64,000 nucleotides of DNA from Xestospongia bergquistia (GCA_963965975.1 OZ014413.1:4226001-4290000), one strand, 5' to 3'. Positions 36,101-50,804 are shown, counted from the stretch's first letter. The notes: generated by a model from the sequence alone, not told the origin. A program made the numbers and translations.

Positions 36101-39100
36101 TCTTGGTTTGCATTAACACTCTAAAGTCATTAAATTAAAGACTTCAGAAGGTTTAGACTATTGAGTGAAGTTAATAATGTAAACAGCTCACTTTAAAGGA
36201 CTCTATGGGACTAACTAAAGAAACTGTTATTAACAGTTTAGTATGTTGGTTTGCATTAACACTCTGAAGTCTTTAAATTAAAGACTTTAGAAGGTTTAGA
36301 CAATTGAGTGAAGTTAACTAAGTAAACAGCTCAGTCTAAAGGACTATATGGGACTAACTAAATAAACTGTTATTAACAGTTTAGTATGTTGGTTTGCATT
36401 AACACTCTAAAGTCTTTAAATTAAAAACTTTAGAAGGTTTAGACAATTGAGTGAAGTTAACTATGTAAACTGCTCATACTAAAGGACTCTATGGGACTAA
36501 CTAAATAAACTGTTATTAACAGTTTATTAAGTTGGTTTGCATTAACACTCCAAAGTCTTTAAATTAAAGACTTTAGAAGGTTTAGACTATTGAGTGAAGT
36601 TAATAAAGTAAAAAGCTTAGTTTAAAGGACTCTATGGGACTGACTAAATAAACTGTTATTAACAGTTTAGTATGTTGGTTTGCATTAACACTCTAAAGTG
36701 TTTAAATTAAAGACTTTAGAAGGTTTAGACTATTGAGTGAAGTTAATAAAGTAAACAGCTCAGTCTAAAGGACTTAATGGGACTAACTAAAAAAAATTTT
36801 ATTAACAGTTTAGTAAGTTGCTTTGCCTTAACACTCTAAAGTCTTTAAATTAAAGACCTTACAAGGATGAGACTATTGACTGAAGTTAAAAAAGTAAACA
36901 GCTTAGTTTAAAGGACTCTATGGGACTAACTAACTAAACTGTTATATACAGTTTAGTATGATGGTTTGCATTAACACTCTAAAGTCTTTAAATTAAAGAC
37001 TTTAGAAGGGTTAGACTATTGAGTTAAGTTAACTAAGTAAACAGCTCAGTCAAAAGGACTCCATTGGACTAACTAAATAAACTGTTATTAACAGTTTAGT
37101 ATGTTGGTTTGCATTAACACTATAAAGTCTTTAAATTAAAGACTTTAGAAGGTTAAGACTATTGAGTGAAGTTAATAAAGTAAACAGCTCATTCTAAAGG
37201 ACTGCGTGGGACTACCTAAAGAAACTGTTATTAACAGTTTAGTATGTTGGTTTGCATTAACACTCTAAAGTGTTTAAATTAAAGACTTTAGAAGGTTTAG
37301 ACTATTGAGTGAAGTTAATAATGTAAACAGCTTACTTTAAAGGACTCTATGGGACTAACTAAAGAAACTGTTATTAACAGTTTAGTATGTTGGTTTGCAT
37401 TAATACTCTGAAGGCTTTAAATTAAAGACTTTAGAAGGTTTAGACAATTGAGTGAAGTTAACTAAGTAAACAGCGCAGTCTAAAGGACTCTATGGGACTA
37501 ACTAAATAAACTGTTATTAACAGTTTAGTAAGTTGGTTTGCATTAACACTCTGAAGTCTTTAAATTAAAGACTTTAGAAGGTTGAGACTATTGAGTGAAG
37601 TTAACTAAGTAAACAGCTCATACTAAAGGACTCTATGGGACTAACTAAATAAACTGTTATTAATGGTTTAGTAAGTTGGTTTGCATTAACACTCTAAAGT
37701 CTTTAAATTAAAGACTTTAGAAGGTTTAGACTATTGAGTGAAGTTAATAAAGTAAACAGCTTAGTTTAAAGGACTCTTTGGGACTGACTAAATAAAATGT
37801 TATTAACAGTTTAGTAAGTTGGTTTGCATTAACACTCTAAAGTCTTTAAATTAAAGACTTTACAAGGTTTAGACTATTGAGTGAATTTAAAAAAGTAAAC
37901 AGCTTAGTTTATAGGACTCTATGGGACTAACTAAATAAACTGTTATTAACAGTTTAGTATGTTGGTTTTCATTAACACTCTAAAGTCTTTAAATTAAAGA
38001 CTTTAGAAGGGTTAGACTATTGAGTTAAGTTAACTAAGTAAACAGCTCAGTCTAAAGGACTCCATGGGACTAACTAAAGAAACTGTTATTAACAGTTTAG
38101 TATGTTGGTTTGCATTAACACTCTAAAGTCTTTAAATTAAAGACTTTACAAAGTTTAGACTATAGATTGAAGTTAACAAAGTAAACAGCTCAGTCTAATG
38201 GACTTTATCGGACTGACTAAATAAACTGTTATTAACAGTTTAGTATGTTGTTTTGCATTAACACTATAAAGTGTTTAAATTAAAAACTTCAGAAGGTTTA
38301 GACTATTGAGTGAAGTTAATAAAGTAAACAGCTCAGTCTAAAGGACTTAATGGGACTAACTAAATAAAATTTTATTAACAGTTTAGTAAGTTGGTTTGCC
38401 TTAACATTCTAAAGTCTTTAAATTAAAGACTTTACAAAGTTTAGACTATTGAGTGAAGTTAATAAAGTAATCAGCTTAGTTTAAAGGACTCTATGGGACT
38501 AACTAAATAAACTGTTATTAACAGTTTAGTATGTTGGTTTGCATTAACACTCTAAAGTCTTTAAATTAAAGACTTTAGAAGGGTTAGTCTATTGAGTTAA
38601 GTTAACTAAGTAAACAGCTCAGTGTAAAGGACTCCATGGGACTAACTAAATAAACTGTTATTAACAGTTTAGTAAGTTGGTTTGCATTAACACTCTAAAG
38701 TCTTTAAATTAAAGACTTTACAAGGTTTAGACTATTGAGTGAATTTAACAAAGTAAAAAGCTCAGTCTAAAGGACTTCATAGGACTAACTAAATAAACTG
38801 TTATTAACAGTTTAGTAAGTTGGTTTGCATTAACACTTTAAAGTCCTTAAATTAAAGACTTTAGAAGGTTTAGACTATTGATTGAAGTTAATAAAGTAAA
38901 CAGCTTATTTTAAAGGACTTTATGGGACTAACTAAATAAAATGTTATTAACAGTTTAGTAAGTTGGTTTGCATTAACACTCTAAAGTGTTTAAATTAAAG
39001 ACTTTAGAAGGTTTAGACTATTGATTGAAGTTAATAAAGTAAACAGCTTAGTTTAAAGGACTCTATGGGACTAACTAAATAAACTGTTATTAACAGTTTA

Positions 39101-41374
39101 GTATCTTGGTTTTCATTAACACTCAAAAGTCTTTAAATTAAAGACTTTAGAAGGTTTAGACTATTGAGTGAAGTTAATAAAGAAAACAGCTCAGTATAAA
39201 GGACTCTATGGGACTAACTAAATAAACTGTTATTAACAGTTTAGTATGTTGGTTTGCATTAACACTCTAAAGTCTTTAAATTAAAGACTTTAGAAGGTTT
39301 AGACTATTGAGTGAAGTTAACTAAGTAAACAGCTCAGACTAAAGGACTCTATGGGACTAACTAAATAAACTGTTATTAATGGTTTAGTAAGTTGGTTTGC
39401 ATTAACACTCTAAAGTCTTTAAATTAAAGACTTTAGAAGGTTTAGACTATTGAGTGAAGTTAATAAAGTAAACAGCTTAGTTTAAAGGACTCTATGGGAA
39501 TGACTAAATAAACTGTTATTAATAGTTTAGTATGTTTGTTTGCATTAACACTATAAAGTCTTTAAATTAGAGACTTTAGAAGGTTTAGACTATTGAGTGA
39601 AGTTAATAAAGTAAACAGCTCAGTCTAAACGACTCTACGGGACTAACTAAATAAACTGTTATTAACAGTTTAGTAAGTTGGGTTACATTAACACTCTAAA
39701 GTCTTTAAATTAAAGACTTTAGAAGGTTTAGACTATTGAGTGAAGTTAATAAAGTAAACAGCTTACTTAAAAGGACTCTATGGGACTAACTAAATGAAAT
39801 GTTATTAACAGTTTAGTAAGTTTGTTTGCATTAACACTCTAAAGTCTTTAAATGAAAGACTTTAGAAGGTTTAGACTATTGAGTGAAGTTAATAAAGTAA
39901 ACAGCTTAGTTTAAAGGACTCTATGGGACTAACTAAATAAACTGTTATTAACAGTTTAGTAAGTTGTTTTGCATTAACACTCTCAAGTCTTGAAATTAAA
40001 GACTTTAGAAGGTTTAGACAATTGAGTGAAGTTAATAAAGTAAACAGCTTAGTTTAAAGGACTCTATGGGACTAACTAAATAAACTGTTATTAACGGTTT
40101 AGTATGTTTTTTGCATTAACACTCTAAAGTCTTTAACTTAAAGAGTTTAGAAGGTTTAGACTACTGAGTGAAGTTAATAAAGTAAACAGCTCAGTCTAAA
40201 GGACTCTATGGGACTAACTAAATAAACTTTTATAAAAGGTTTAGTAAGTTTGTTTGCCTTAACACTCTCAAGTCTTTAAATTAAAGACTTTACAAGGTTT
40301 AGACTATTGAGTGATGTTAACTAAATAAACAGCTCAGTCTAAAGGACTCTATGGGACTAACTAAATAAACTGTTATTAACAGTTTACTAAGTTGGTTTGC
40401 ATTAACACTCTAAAGTCTTTTAATTAAAGACTTTACAAGGTTTAGACTATTGATTGAAGTTAATAAAGTAAACAGCTTAGTTTAAAGGACTCTATGGGAC
40501 TAACTAAATAAAATGTTATTAACAGTTTAGTAAGTTGGTTTGCATTAACACTCTGAAGTCTTTAAATTAAAGACTTTAGAAGTTTTAGACTATTGAGTGA
40601 AGTTATCTAAGTAAAAAGCTCAGTCTAAAGGACTCCATGGGACTAACTAAATAAACTGTTATTAACAGTTTAGTAAGTTGGTTTGCATTAACACTCTAAA
40701 GTCCTTAAATTAAAGACTTTAGAAGGTTTAGACTATTGAGTGAAGTTAATAAAGTAAACAGCTTACTTAAAAGGACTCTATCGTACTAACTAAATAAAAT
40801 TTTATTAACAGTTTAGTAAGTTGGTTTGCATTAACACTCTCAAGTCTTTAAATTAAAGACTTTAGAAGGTTTAGACTATTGAGTGAAGTTAATAAAGTAA
40901 ACAGCTTAGTTTAAAGGACTCTATGGGACTAACTAAATAAACTGTTATTAACAGTTTAGTAAGTTGGTTTGAATTAACACTCTCAAGTCTTTAAATTAAA
41001 GACTTTAGAAGGTTTAGACTATTGAGTGAAGTTAATAAAGTAAACAGCTTAGTTTAAAGGACTCTATGGGACTAATTAAATAAACTGTTATGAACAGTTT
41101 AGTATCTGGGTTTTCATTAACACTCAAAAGTCTTTAAATTAAAGACTTTAGAAGGTTTAGACTATTGAGTGAAGTTAATAAAGTAAACAGCTCAGTCTAA
41201 AGGACTCTATGGGACTAACTAAATAAACTGTTATTAACAGTTTAGTTTGTTGGTTTGCATTAACACTCTAAAGTCTTTAAATTAAAGACTTTAGAAGGTT
41301 TAGACTATTGAGTGAAGTTAATAAAGTAAACAGCTTAGTTTAAAGGACTCTATGGGACTGACTAAATAAACTGT

Positions 41375-42097
41375 TATTAATAGTTTAGTATGTTGGTTTG
41401 CATTAACACTCTAAAGTCTTTAAATTAAAGACTTTAGAAGGTTTAGACTATTCAGTGAAGTTAATAAAGTAAACAGCTCAGTCTAAACGACTCTACGGGA
41501 CTAACTAAATAAACTGTTATTAACAGTTTAGTAGGTTGGATTACATCAACACTCTAAAGTCTTTAAATTAAAGACTTTAGAAGGTTTAGACTATTGAGTG
41601 AAGTTAATAAAGTAAACAGCTTACTTAAAAGGACTCTATGGTACTAACTAAATAAAATGTTATTAACAGTTTAGTAAGTTGGTTTGCATTAACACTCTAA
41701 AGTCTTTAAATGAAAGACTTCAGAAGGTTTAGACTATTGAGTGAAGTTAATAAAGTAAACAGCTTAGTTTAAAGGACTCTATGGGACTAACTAAATAAAC
41801 TGTTATTAACAGTTTAGTAAGTTGGTTTGCATTAACACTCTCAAGTCTTTAAATTAAAGACTTTAGAAGGTTTAGACTATTGAGTGAAGTTAATGAAGTA
41901 AACAGCTTAGTTTAAAGGACTCTATGGGACTAACTAAATAAACTGTTATTAACAGTTTAGTATGTTGGTTTGCATTAACACTCTAAAGTCTTTAACTTAA
42001 AGAGTTTAGAAGGTTTAGACTACTGAGTGAAGTTAATAAAGTAAACAGCTCAGTCTAAAGGACTCTATGGGACTAACTAAATAAACTTTTATAAAAG
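41375..42097 (-). repeat. Recurrent five-monomer variant block (representative copy)
   Basis: An ordered set of variant monomers: tattaatagtttag; then ctaaacgactctacggg with a ggattacatc or gggttacatt variant; then cttacttaaaagg; then tctttaaatgaaag; then ctctcaagtc; then aacttaaagagtttag with actactgag; then cttttataaaag. Start and end landmarks lie 721-724 bp apart here and at 18701-19423, 21843-22565, 26562-27286 and 39517-40238. A version one monomer shorter is at 14844-15423. Only the last two copies are close neighbours (end landmarks at 40227 and 42086, exactly 13 monomers apart). The others are interspersed with other monomer types. Confidence 0.75.
42086..42097. repeat. Variant dyad B core cttttataaaag
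   Basis: A perfect 12-bp palindrome replacing the normal ctgttattaacag core at unchanged unit length. Other exact copies start at 15412, 17699, 18271, 19412, 22554 and 40227, and a near copy (cctttataaaagg) lies at 27274-27286. Both arms changed together, so symmetry was kept. Confidence 0.8.
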
Positions 42098-42319
42098 GTT
42101 TAGTAACTTGGTTTGCCTTAACACTCTCAAGTCTTTAAATTAAAGACTTTACAATGTTTAGACTATTGATTGAAGTTAGGAAAGTAAACAGCTCAGTCTA
42201 ATGGACTTTATGGGACTAACTTAATTAACTGTTATTAACAGTTTAGTAAGTTGGTTTGCATTAACAGTCTAAAGTCTTTAAATTAAAGACTTTAGAAGGT
42301 TTAGACTATTGAGTGAAGT

Positions 42320-45300
42320 TAATAAAGTAAACAGCTCAGTATAAAGGACTCTATGGGACTAACTAAATCAACTGTTATTAACAGTTTAGAAATTTGGTTT
42401 GCATTAACACACTAAAGTCTTTAAATTAAAGACTTTAGAGGGTTTAGACTATTGAGTGAAGTTAACTAAGTAAACAGCTCAGTCTAAAGGACTCCATGGG
42501 ACTAACTAAATAAACTGTTATTAACAGTTGAGTAAGTTGGTTTGCATTAACACTCTAAAGTCTTTAAATTAAAGACTTTAGAAGGTTTAGACTATTGAGT
42601 GAAGTTAAGAAAGTAAAAAGCTTAGTTTAAAGGACTCTATGGGACTAACTAAATAAACTGTTATTAACAGTTTAGTATGCTGGTTTGCATTAACACTCTA
42701 AAGTCTTTAAATTAAAGACTTTAGAAGGTTTAGACTATTTAGTGAAGTTAATAAAGTAAACAGCTAAGTTTAAAGGACTCTATGGGACTAACTAAATAAA
42801 ATGTTATTAACAGTTTAGTATGTTGGTTTGCATTAACACTCTAAAGTCTTTAAATTAAAGACTTTAGAAGGTTTAGACTATTGAGTGAAGTTAATAAAGT
42901 AAACAGCTCTGTCTAAAGGACTCTATCGAACTAACTAAATGAACTGTTATTAACAGTTTAGTAAGTTGGTTAGCCTTAACGCTCTAAAGTCTTTAATTTA
43001 AAGACTTTAGAAGGTGTAGACTATTGATTGAAGTTAACAAAGTAAACAGCTAAGTCTAATGGACTTTATGGGACTAACTAAATGAACTGTTATTAACAGT
43101 TTAGTAAGTTGGTTTGCATTAACACTCTAAAGTCTTTAAATTAAAGACTTTAGAAGGTTTAGACTATTGAGTGAAGTTAACTAAGTAAACAGCTCAGTCT
43201 AAAGAAGTCCATGGGAATAACTAAATAAAATGTTATTAACAGTTTAGTAAGTTGGTTTGCATTAACACTCTAAAGTCTTTAAATTAAAGACTTTAGAAGG
43301 TTTAGACTATTGAGTGTAGTTAATAATGTAAACAGCTTAGTTTAAAGGACTCTATGGGACTAACTAAATAAACTGTTATTAACAGTTTAGTAAGTTGGTT
43401 TGCCTTAACACTCTAAAGTCTTTAAATTAAAGACTTTAGAAGGTTTAGAGTATTGATTGAAGTTAACAAAGTAAACAGCTCAGTCTAATGGACTCTATGG
43501 GACTCACTAAATGAACTGTTATTAACAGTTTAGTAAGTTAGTTTGCATTAACACTCTAAAGTCTTTAAATTAAAGACTTTAGAAGTTTTAGACTATTGAG
43601 TGAAGTTAATAAAGTAAACAGCTCAGTCTAATGGACTCTATGGGACTAACTAAATCAACTGTTATTAACAGTTTAGTAAGGTGGTTTGCATTAACACTCT
43701 AAAGTCTTTAAATTAAAGACTTTAGAAGGTTTAGAGTCTTGATTGAATTTAACAAAGTAAACAGCTCAGTCTAATGGACTCTATAGGACTCACTAAATGA
43801 ACTGTTATTAACAGTTTAGTAAGTTGGTTTGCATTAACACTCTGAAGTCTTTAAATTAAAGACTTTAGAAGGTTTAGACTATTGAGTGAAGTTAACTAAG
43901 TAAACAGCTCAGTCTAAAGAAGTCCATGGGACTAACTAAATAAACTGTTATTAACAGTTTAGTAAGTTCGTTTGCATTAACACTCTAAAGTCTTTAAATT
44001 AAAGACTTTAGAAGGTTTAGACTATTGAGTGAAGTTATTAATGTAAACAGCTTAGTTTAAAGGACTCTATAGGACTAACTAAATAAATTGTTATTAACAG
44101 TTTAGTAAGTTGCTTTGCATTAACACTCTAAAGCCTTAAAATTAAAGACTTTAGAAGGTTTAGACTAGTGATTGAAGTTAACAAAGTAAACAGCTCAGTC
44201 TAATGGACTCCATGGGACTCACTAAATGAACTGTTATTAACAGTTTAGTAAGTTAGTTTGCATTAACACTCTGAAGTCTTTAAATTAAAGACTTTAGAAG
44301 GTTTAGACTATTGAGTGAAGTTAATAAAGTAAACAGCTCAGTTTAAAGGACTCCATGGGACTAACTAAATAAACTGTTATTAACAGTTTAGTAAGTTCGT
44401 TTGCATTAACACTCTAAAGTCTTCAAATTAAAGACTTTAGAAGGTTTTGACTATTGAGTGAAGTTAAGAAAGTAAACAGCTTAGCTTAAAGGACTCTATG
44501 GGACTAACTAAATAAACTGTTATTAACAGTTTAGTAAGTTGGTTTGCATTAACACTCTAAAGTTTTTAAATTAGAGACTTTAGAAGGATTGGACTATTGA
44601 GTGAAGTTAATAAAGTAAACAGCTTTGTTTAAAGGCCTCTATGGGACTAACTATATAAACTATTATTAACAGTTTAGTATGTTGGTTTGCATTAACACTC
44701 TAAAGTCTTTAAATTAAAGAGTTTAGAAGGTTTAGACTATTGAGTGAAGTAGAAGGTTTAGACTATTGAGTGAAGTTAACTAAGTAAATAGCTCAGTCTA
44801 AAGGACTCCATGGGACTAACTAAATAAAGTGTTATTAACAGTTTAGTAAGTTGGTTGGCATTAACACTCCAAAGTCTTTAAATTAAAGACTTTAGAAGAT
44901 TTAGACTATTGAGTGAAGTTAATAAAGTAAACAGCTTAGTTTAAAGGACTCTATGGGACTAACTAAATAAACTGTTATTAACAGTTTAGTATGTTGGTTT
45001 GCATTAACACTCTAAAGTCTTTAAATTAAAGACTTTAGAAGGTTTACACTATTGAGTGAAGTTAATAAAGTAGACAGCTCAGTCCAAAGGACTCTATGGG
45101 GCTAACTAAATAAACTGTTACTAGCAGTTTACTCAGTTGGTTTGCATTAACACTCTATAGTCTTTAGAGTAAAGACTTTAGAAGGTTTAGACTATTGAGT
45201 AAAGTTAATAAAGTAAACAGCTCAGTCTAAAGGACTCTATGGGACTAACTAAATAAACAGTTATTAACAGTTTAGTATGTTTGTTTAAATTAACACTCTA

Positions 45301-48300
45301 AAGTCTATAAATTAAAGACTTTAGAAGGTTTAGACTATTGATTGAAGTTAACAAAGTAAACAGCTCAGTCTAAACGACTCTATGGGACTAACTAAATAAA
45401 CTTTTATTAACAGTTTAGTATGTTGGTTTGCATTAACACTCTAAAGTGTTTAAATTAAAGACTTTAGAAGGTTTAGACTATTGAGTGAAGTTAACTAAGT
45501 AATCAGCTCATTCTAAAGGACTCCATGGGACTAACTAAATAAACTGTTATTAACAGTTTAGTAAGTTGGTTTGCGTTAACACTCTAAAGTCTTTAAATTA
45601 AAGACTTTAGAAGGTTTAGACTATTGATAGAAGTTGACAAAGTAAACAGCTCAGTCTAATGGACTCTATGGTACTCACTAAATGAACTGTTATTAACAGT
45701 TTAATAAGTTGCTTTGCATTAACACTCTGAAGTCTTTAAATTAAAGACTTTAGAAAGTTTAGACTATTGAGTGAAGTTAATAAAGTAAACAGCTTAGTTT
45801 AAAGGATTCTATGGGACTAACTAAATAAAATATTATTAACAGTTTAGTAAGTTTGTTTGCATTAACACTCTAAACTCTTTAAATTAAAGACTTTAGAAGG
45901 TTTAGAATATTGAGTGAAGTTAACAAAGTAAACAGCTCATTATAAAGGACTCTATGGGACTAACCAAATAAACTGTTATTAACAGTTTAGTATCTTGGTT
46001 TGCATTAAGACTCTAAAGTCTTTAAATTAAAGACTTTAGAAGGTTTAGACTATTGAGAGAAGTTAATAAAGTAAACAGCTCAGTCTAAAGGACTCCATGG
46101 GACTAACTAAATAAACTGTTATTAACAGTTTAGTAAGTTGGTTTGCATTAACACTCTGAAGTGTTAAAATTAAAGACTTTAGAAGGCTTAGACTATTGAG
46201 TGAAGTTAACTAAGTAAACAGCTCAGTCTAAAGGACTCTATGGGACAAACTAAATAAACTGTTATTAACAATTTAGTAAGGTGGTTTGTATTAACACTCT
46301 AAAGCCTTTAAATTAAAGACTTTCGAAGGTTTAGACTATTGAGTGAAGTTAATAAAGTAAACAGCTTAGTTTAAAGGACTCTATGGGACTAACTAAATAA
46401 ACTGTTATTAACAGTTTAGTATGTTGGTTTGCATTAACACTCTAAACTCTTTAAATTAAAGACTTTAGAAGGTTTAGACTATTTAGTGAAGTTAATAAAG
46501 TAAACAGCTTAGTTTAAAGGACTCTATGGGACTAACTAAATAAACTGTTATTAACAGTTTAGTATGTTGGTTTGCATTAACACTCTAAAGTCTTTAAATT
46601 AAAGACTTTAGAAGGTTTAGAGTATTGAGTTAAGTTAATAAAGAAAACAGCTCAGTCTAAAGGACTCTATCGGACTAACTAAATAAACTGTTAACAGTTT
46701 AGTAAGTTGGTTTGCCTTAACGCTCTAAAGTCTTTAAATTAAAGACTTTAGAAGTTTTAGACTATTGATTGAAGTTAACAAAGTAAACAGCTAAGTCTAA
46801 TGGTCTTTATGGGACTAACTAAATGAACTGTTATTAACAGTTTAGTAAGTTGGTTTGCATTAACACTCTATAGTCTTTAAATTAAACACTTTAGAAGGTT
46901 AGACTATTGAGTGAAGTTAACTAAGTAAACAGGTCAGTCTAAAGAAGTCCATGGGACTAACTAAATAAACTGTTATTAACAGTTTAGTAAGTTGGTTTGC
47001 ATTAACACTCTAAAGTCTTTAAAATAAAGACTTTAGAAGGTTTAGACTATTGAGTGAAGTTAATAATGTAAACAACTTAGTTTAAAGGACTCTATGGGAC
47101 TAACTAAATCAACTGTTATTAAGAGTTTAGTAAGTTGGTTTGCCTTAACACTTAAAAGTCTTTAAATTAAAGAGTTTAGAAGGTTTAGACTATTGATTGA
47201 AGTTAACAAAGTAAACAGCTCAGTCTAATGGTCTCTATGGGACTCACTAAATGAACTGTTATTAACAGTTTAGTAAGTTAGTTTGCATTAGCACTCTAAA
47301 GTCTTTAAATTAAAGACTTTAGAAGGTTTAGACTATTGAGTGAAGTTAATAAAGGAAACAGCTCAGTCTAATGGACTCTATGGGACTAACTAAATCAACT
47401 GTTATTAACAGTTTAGAAAGTTGGTTTGCATTAACACTCTAAAGTCTTTAAATTAAAGACTTTAGAAGGTTTAGACTATTGATTGAATTTAACAAAGTAA
47501 ACAGCTCAGTCTAATGGACTCCATGGGACTCTCTAAACGAAATGTTATTAACAGTTTAGTAAGTTTGTTTGCATTAACACTCTGAAGACTTTAAATTAAA
47601 GACTTTAGAAGGTTTAGACTATTGAGTGAAGTTAACTAAGTAAACAGCTCAGTCTAAAGGACTCCATGGGACTAACTAAATAAACTGTTATTAACAGTTG
47701 AGTAAGTTGGTTTGCATTAACACTCTAAAGTCTTTAAATTAAAGACTTTAGAAGGTTTAGACTATTGAGTGAAGTTAAGAAAGTAAAAAGCTTAGTTTAA
47801 AGGACTCTATGGGACTAACTAAATAAAATGTTATTAACAGTTTAGTATGCTGGTTTGCATTAACACTCTAAAGTCTTTAAATTAAAGACTTTAGAAGGTT
47901 TAGACTATTTAGTGAAGTTAATAAAGTAAACAGCTTAGTTTAAAGGACTCTATGGGACTAACTAAATAAACTGTTATTAACAGTTTAGTAAGTTGGTTTG
48001 CATTAACACTTTAAAGTCTTTAAATTAAAGAGTTTAGAAGGTTTAGACTATTGAGTGAAGTTATCTAAGTAAACAGCTCAGTCTAAAGGACTCCATGGGA
48101 CTAACTAAATAAACTGTTATTAACAGTTTAGTAAGTTGGTTTGCATTAACACTCTAAAGTCCTTAAATTAAAGACTTTAGAAGGTTTAGACTATTGAGTG
48201 AAGTTAATAAAGTAAACAGCTTAGTTTAAAGGACTCTATGGGACTGACTAAATAAACTGTTATTAAGAGTTTAGTATGTTGGTTTGCATTAACACTCTAA

Positions 48301-50804
48301 AGTCTTTAAATTAAAGACTTTAGAAGATTTAGACTATTGAGTGAAGTTAATAAAGTAAACAGCTCAGTCTAAAGGACTCTATCGAACTAACTAAATAAAC
48401 TGTTATTAACAGTTTAGTAAGTTGGTTAGCCTTAACGCTCTAAAGTCTTTAAATTAAAGACTTTAGAAGGTTTAGACTATTGATTGAAGTTAACAAAGTA
48501 AACAGCTAAGTCTAATGGACTTTATGGGACTAACTAAATGAACTGTTATTAACAGTTTAGTAAGTTGGTTTGCATTAACACTCTAAAGTCTTTAAATTAA
48601 AGACTTTAGAAGGTTTAGACTATTGAGTGAAGTTAACTAAGTAAACAGCTCAGTCTAAAGAAGTCCATGGGAATAACTAAATAAACTGTTATTAACAGTT
48701 TAGTAAGTTGGTTTGCATTAACATTCTAAAGTCTTTAAATTAAAGACTTTAGAAGGTTTAGACTATTGAGTGAAGTTAATAATGTAAACAGCTTAGTTTA
48801 AAGGACTCTATGGGACTAACTAAATAAACTGTTATTAACAGTTTAGTAAGTTGGTTTGCCTTAACACTCTAAAGTCTTTAAATTAAAGACTTTAGAAGGT
48901 TTAGAGTATTGATTGAAGTTAACAAAATAAACAGCTCAGTCGAATGGACTCTATGGGACTCACTAAATGAACTGTTATTAACAGTTTAGTAAGTTAGTTT
49001 GCATTAACACTCTAAAGTCATTAAATTAAAGACTTTAGAAGGTTTAGACTATTGAGTGAAGTTAATAAAGTAAACAGATCAGTCTAATGGACTCTATGGG
49101 ACTAACTAAATCAACTGTTATTAACAGTTTAGTAAGTTGGTTTGCATTAACACTCTAAAGTCTTTAAATTAAAGACTTTAGAAGGTTTAGACTCTTGATT
49201 GAATTTAACAAAGTAAACAGCTCAGTCTAATGGACTCTATGGGACTCACTAAATGAACTGTTATTAACAGTTTAGTAAGTTGGTTTGCATTAACACTCTG
49301 AAGTCTTTAAATTAAAGACTTTAGAAGGTTTAGACTATTGAGTGAAGTTAACTAAGTAAACAGCTCAGTCTAAAGGACTCTATGGGACAAACTAAATAAA
49401 CTGTTATTAACAGTTTAGTAAGTTGGTTTGCATTAACATTCTAAAGTCTTTAAATGAAAGACTTTAGAAGGTTTAGACTATTGAGTGAAGTTAATGAAGT
49501 AAACAGCTTAGTTTAAAGGACTCTATGGGACTAACTAAATAAACTGTTATTAACAGTTTAGTATGTTGGTTTCCATTAACACTCTAAAGTCTTTAAATTA
49601 AAGACTTTAGAAGGTTTAGACTATTGAGTGAAGTTAATAAAGTAAACAGCTTAGTTTAAACGACTCTATGGGACTAACTAAACAAACTGTTATTAACAGT
49701 TTAGTATGTTGGTTTGCATTAACACTCTAAAGTCTTTAAATTAAAGACTTTAGAATGTTTAGACTATTGATTGAAGTTAACAAAGTAAACAGCTAAGTCT
49801 AATGGACTTTATGGGACTAACTAAATGAACTGTTATTAACAGTTTAGTAAGTTGGTTTGTATTAACACTCTAAAGTTATTAAAATAAAGACTTTAGAAGG
49901 TTTAGACTATTGAGTGAAGTTAACTAAGTAAACAGCTCAGTCTAAAGAAGTCCATGGGACTAACTAAATAAACTGTTATTAACAGTTTAGTAAGTTCGTT
50001 TGCATTAACACTCAAAAGTCTTTAAATTAAAGACTTTAGAAGGTTTAGACTATTGAGTGAAGTTATTAATGTAAACAGCTTAGTTTAAAGGACTCTATAG
50101 GACTAACTAAATAAACTGTTATTAACAGTTTAGTAAGTTGGTTTGCATTAACACTCTAAAGTCTTAAAATTAAAGACTTTAGAAGGTTTAGACTAGTGAT
50201 TGAAGTTAACAAAGTAAACAGCTCAGTCTAATGGACTCCATGGGACTCACTAAATGAACTGTTATTAACAGTTTAGTAAGTTAGTTTGCATTAACACTCT
50301 GAAGTCTTTAAATTAAAGACTTTAGAAGGTTTAGACTATTGAGTGAAGTTAATAAAGTAAACAGCTCAGTTTAAAGGACTCCATGGGACTAACTAAATAA
50401 ACTTTTATTAACAGTTTAGTAAGTTCGTTTGCATTAACACTCTAAAGTCTTTAAATTAAAGACTTTAGAAGGTTTAGACTATTGAGTGAAGTTAAGAATG
50501 TAAACAGCTTATCTTAAAGGACTCTATGGGACTAACTAAATAAACTGTTATTAACAGTTTAGTAAGTTGGTTTGCATTAACACTCTAAAGTGTTTAAATT
50601 AGAGACTTTAGAAGGATTGGACTATTGAGTGAAGTTAATAAAGTAAACAGCTTTGTTTAAAGGACTCTATGGGACTAACTAAATAAACTATTATTAACAG
50701 TTTAGTATGTTGGTTTGCATTAACACTCTAAAGTCTTTAAATTAAAGAGTTTAGAAGGTTTAGACTATTGAGTGAAGTAGAAGTTTTAGACTATTGAGTG
50801 AAGT
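42320..50804 (-). repeat. Large 8.49-kb higher-order repeat, copy 1
   Basis: An 8485-bp unit repeated head to tail in the next 8486 bp. Matched landmarks: acagttgagtaag with its G at 42530 and 51015; cagctaagtttaaagg at 42761 and 51246; gaagtagaag at 44746 and 53231. All offsets are 8485. The length is explained exactly by 59 x 143 = 8437, plus two 26-bp partial duplications, minus a 3-bp deletion near 46690, minus a 1-bp deletion near 46905. The first ~110 bp are less similar to copy 2 than the rest, so the left boundary is approximate. Internally it is nested: the 42.3-44.8 kb part is related to 48.3-50.8 kb. Confidence 0.88.
44725..44776 (-). repeat. 26-bp partial-unit duplication (copy 1, first)
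   Basis: The segment agaaggtttagac-tattgagtgaagt is present twice in a row, giving the odd string gaagtagaagg at 44746. It shifts the satellite register by 26 bp. The same event is seen at 53231 in the second large copy. Similar but slightly different versions (gaagtagaagttttag) are at 50774 and 59260. Confidence 0.82.
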
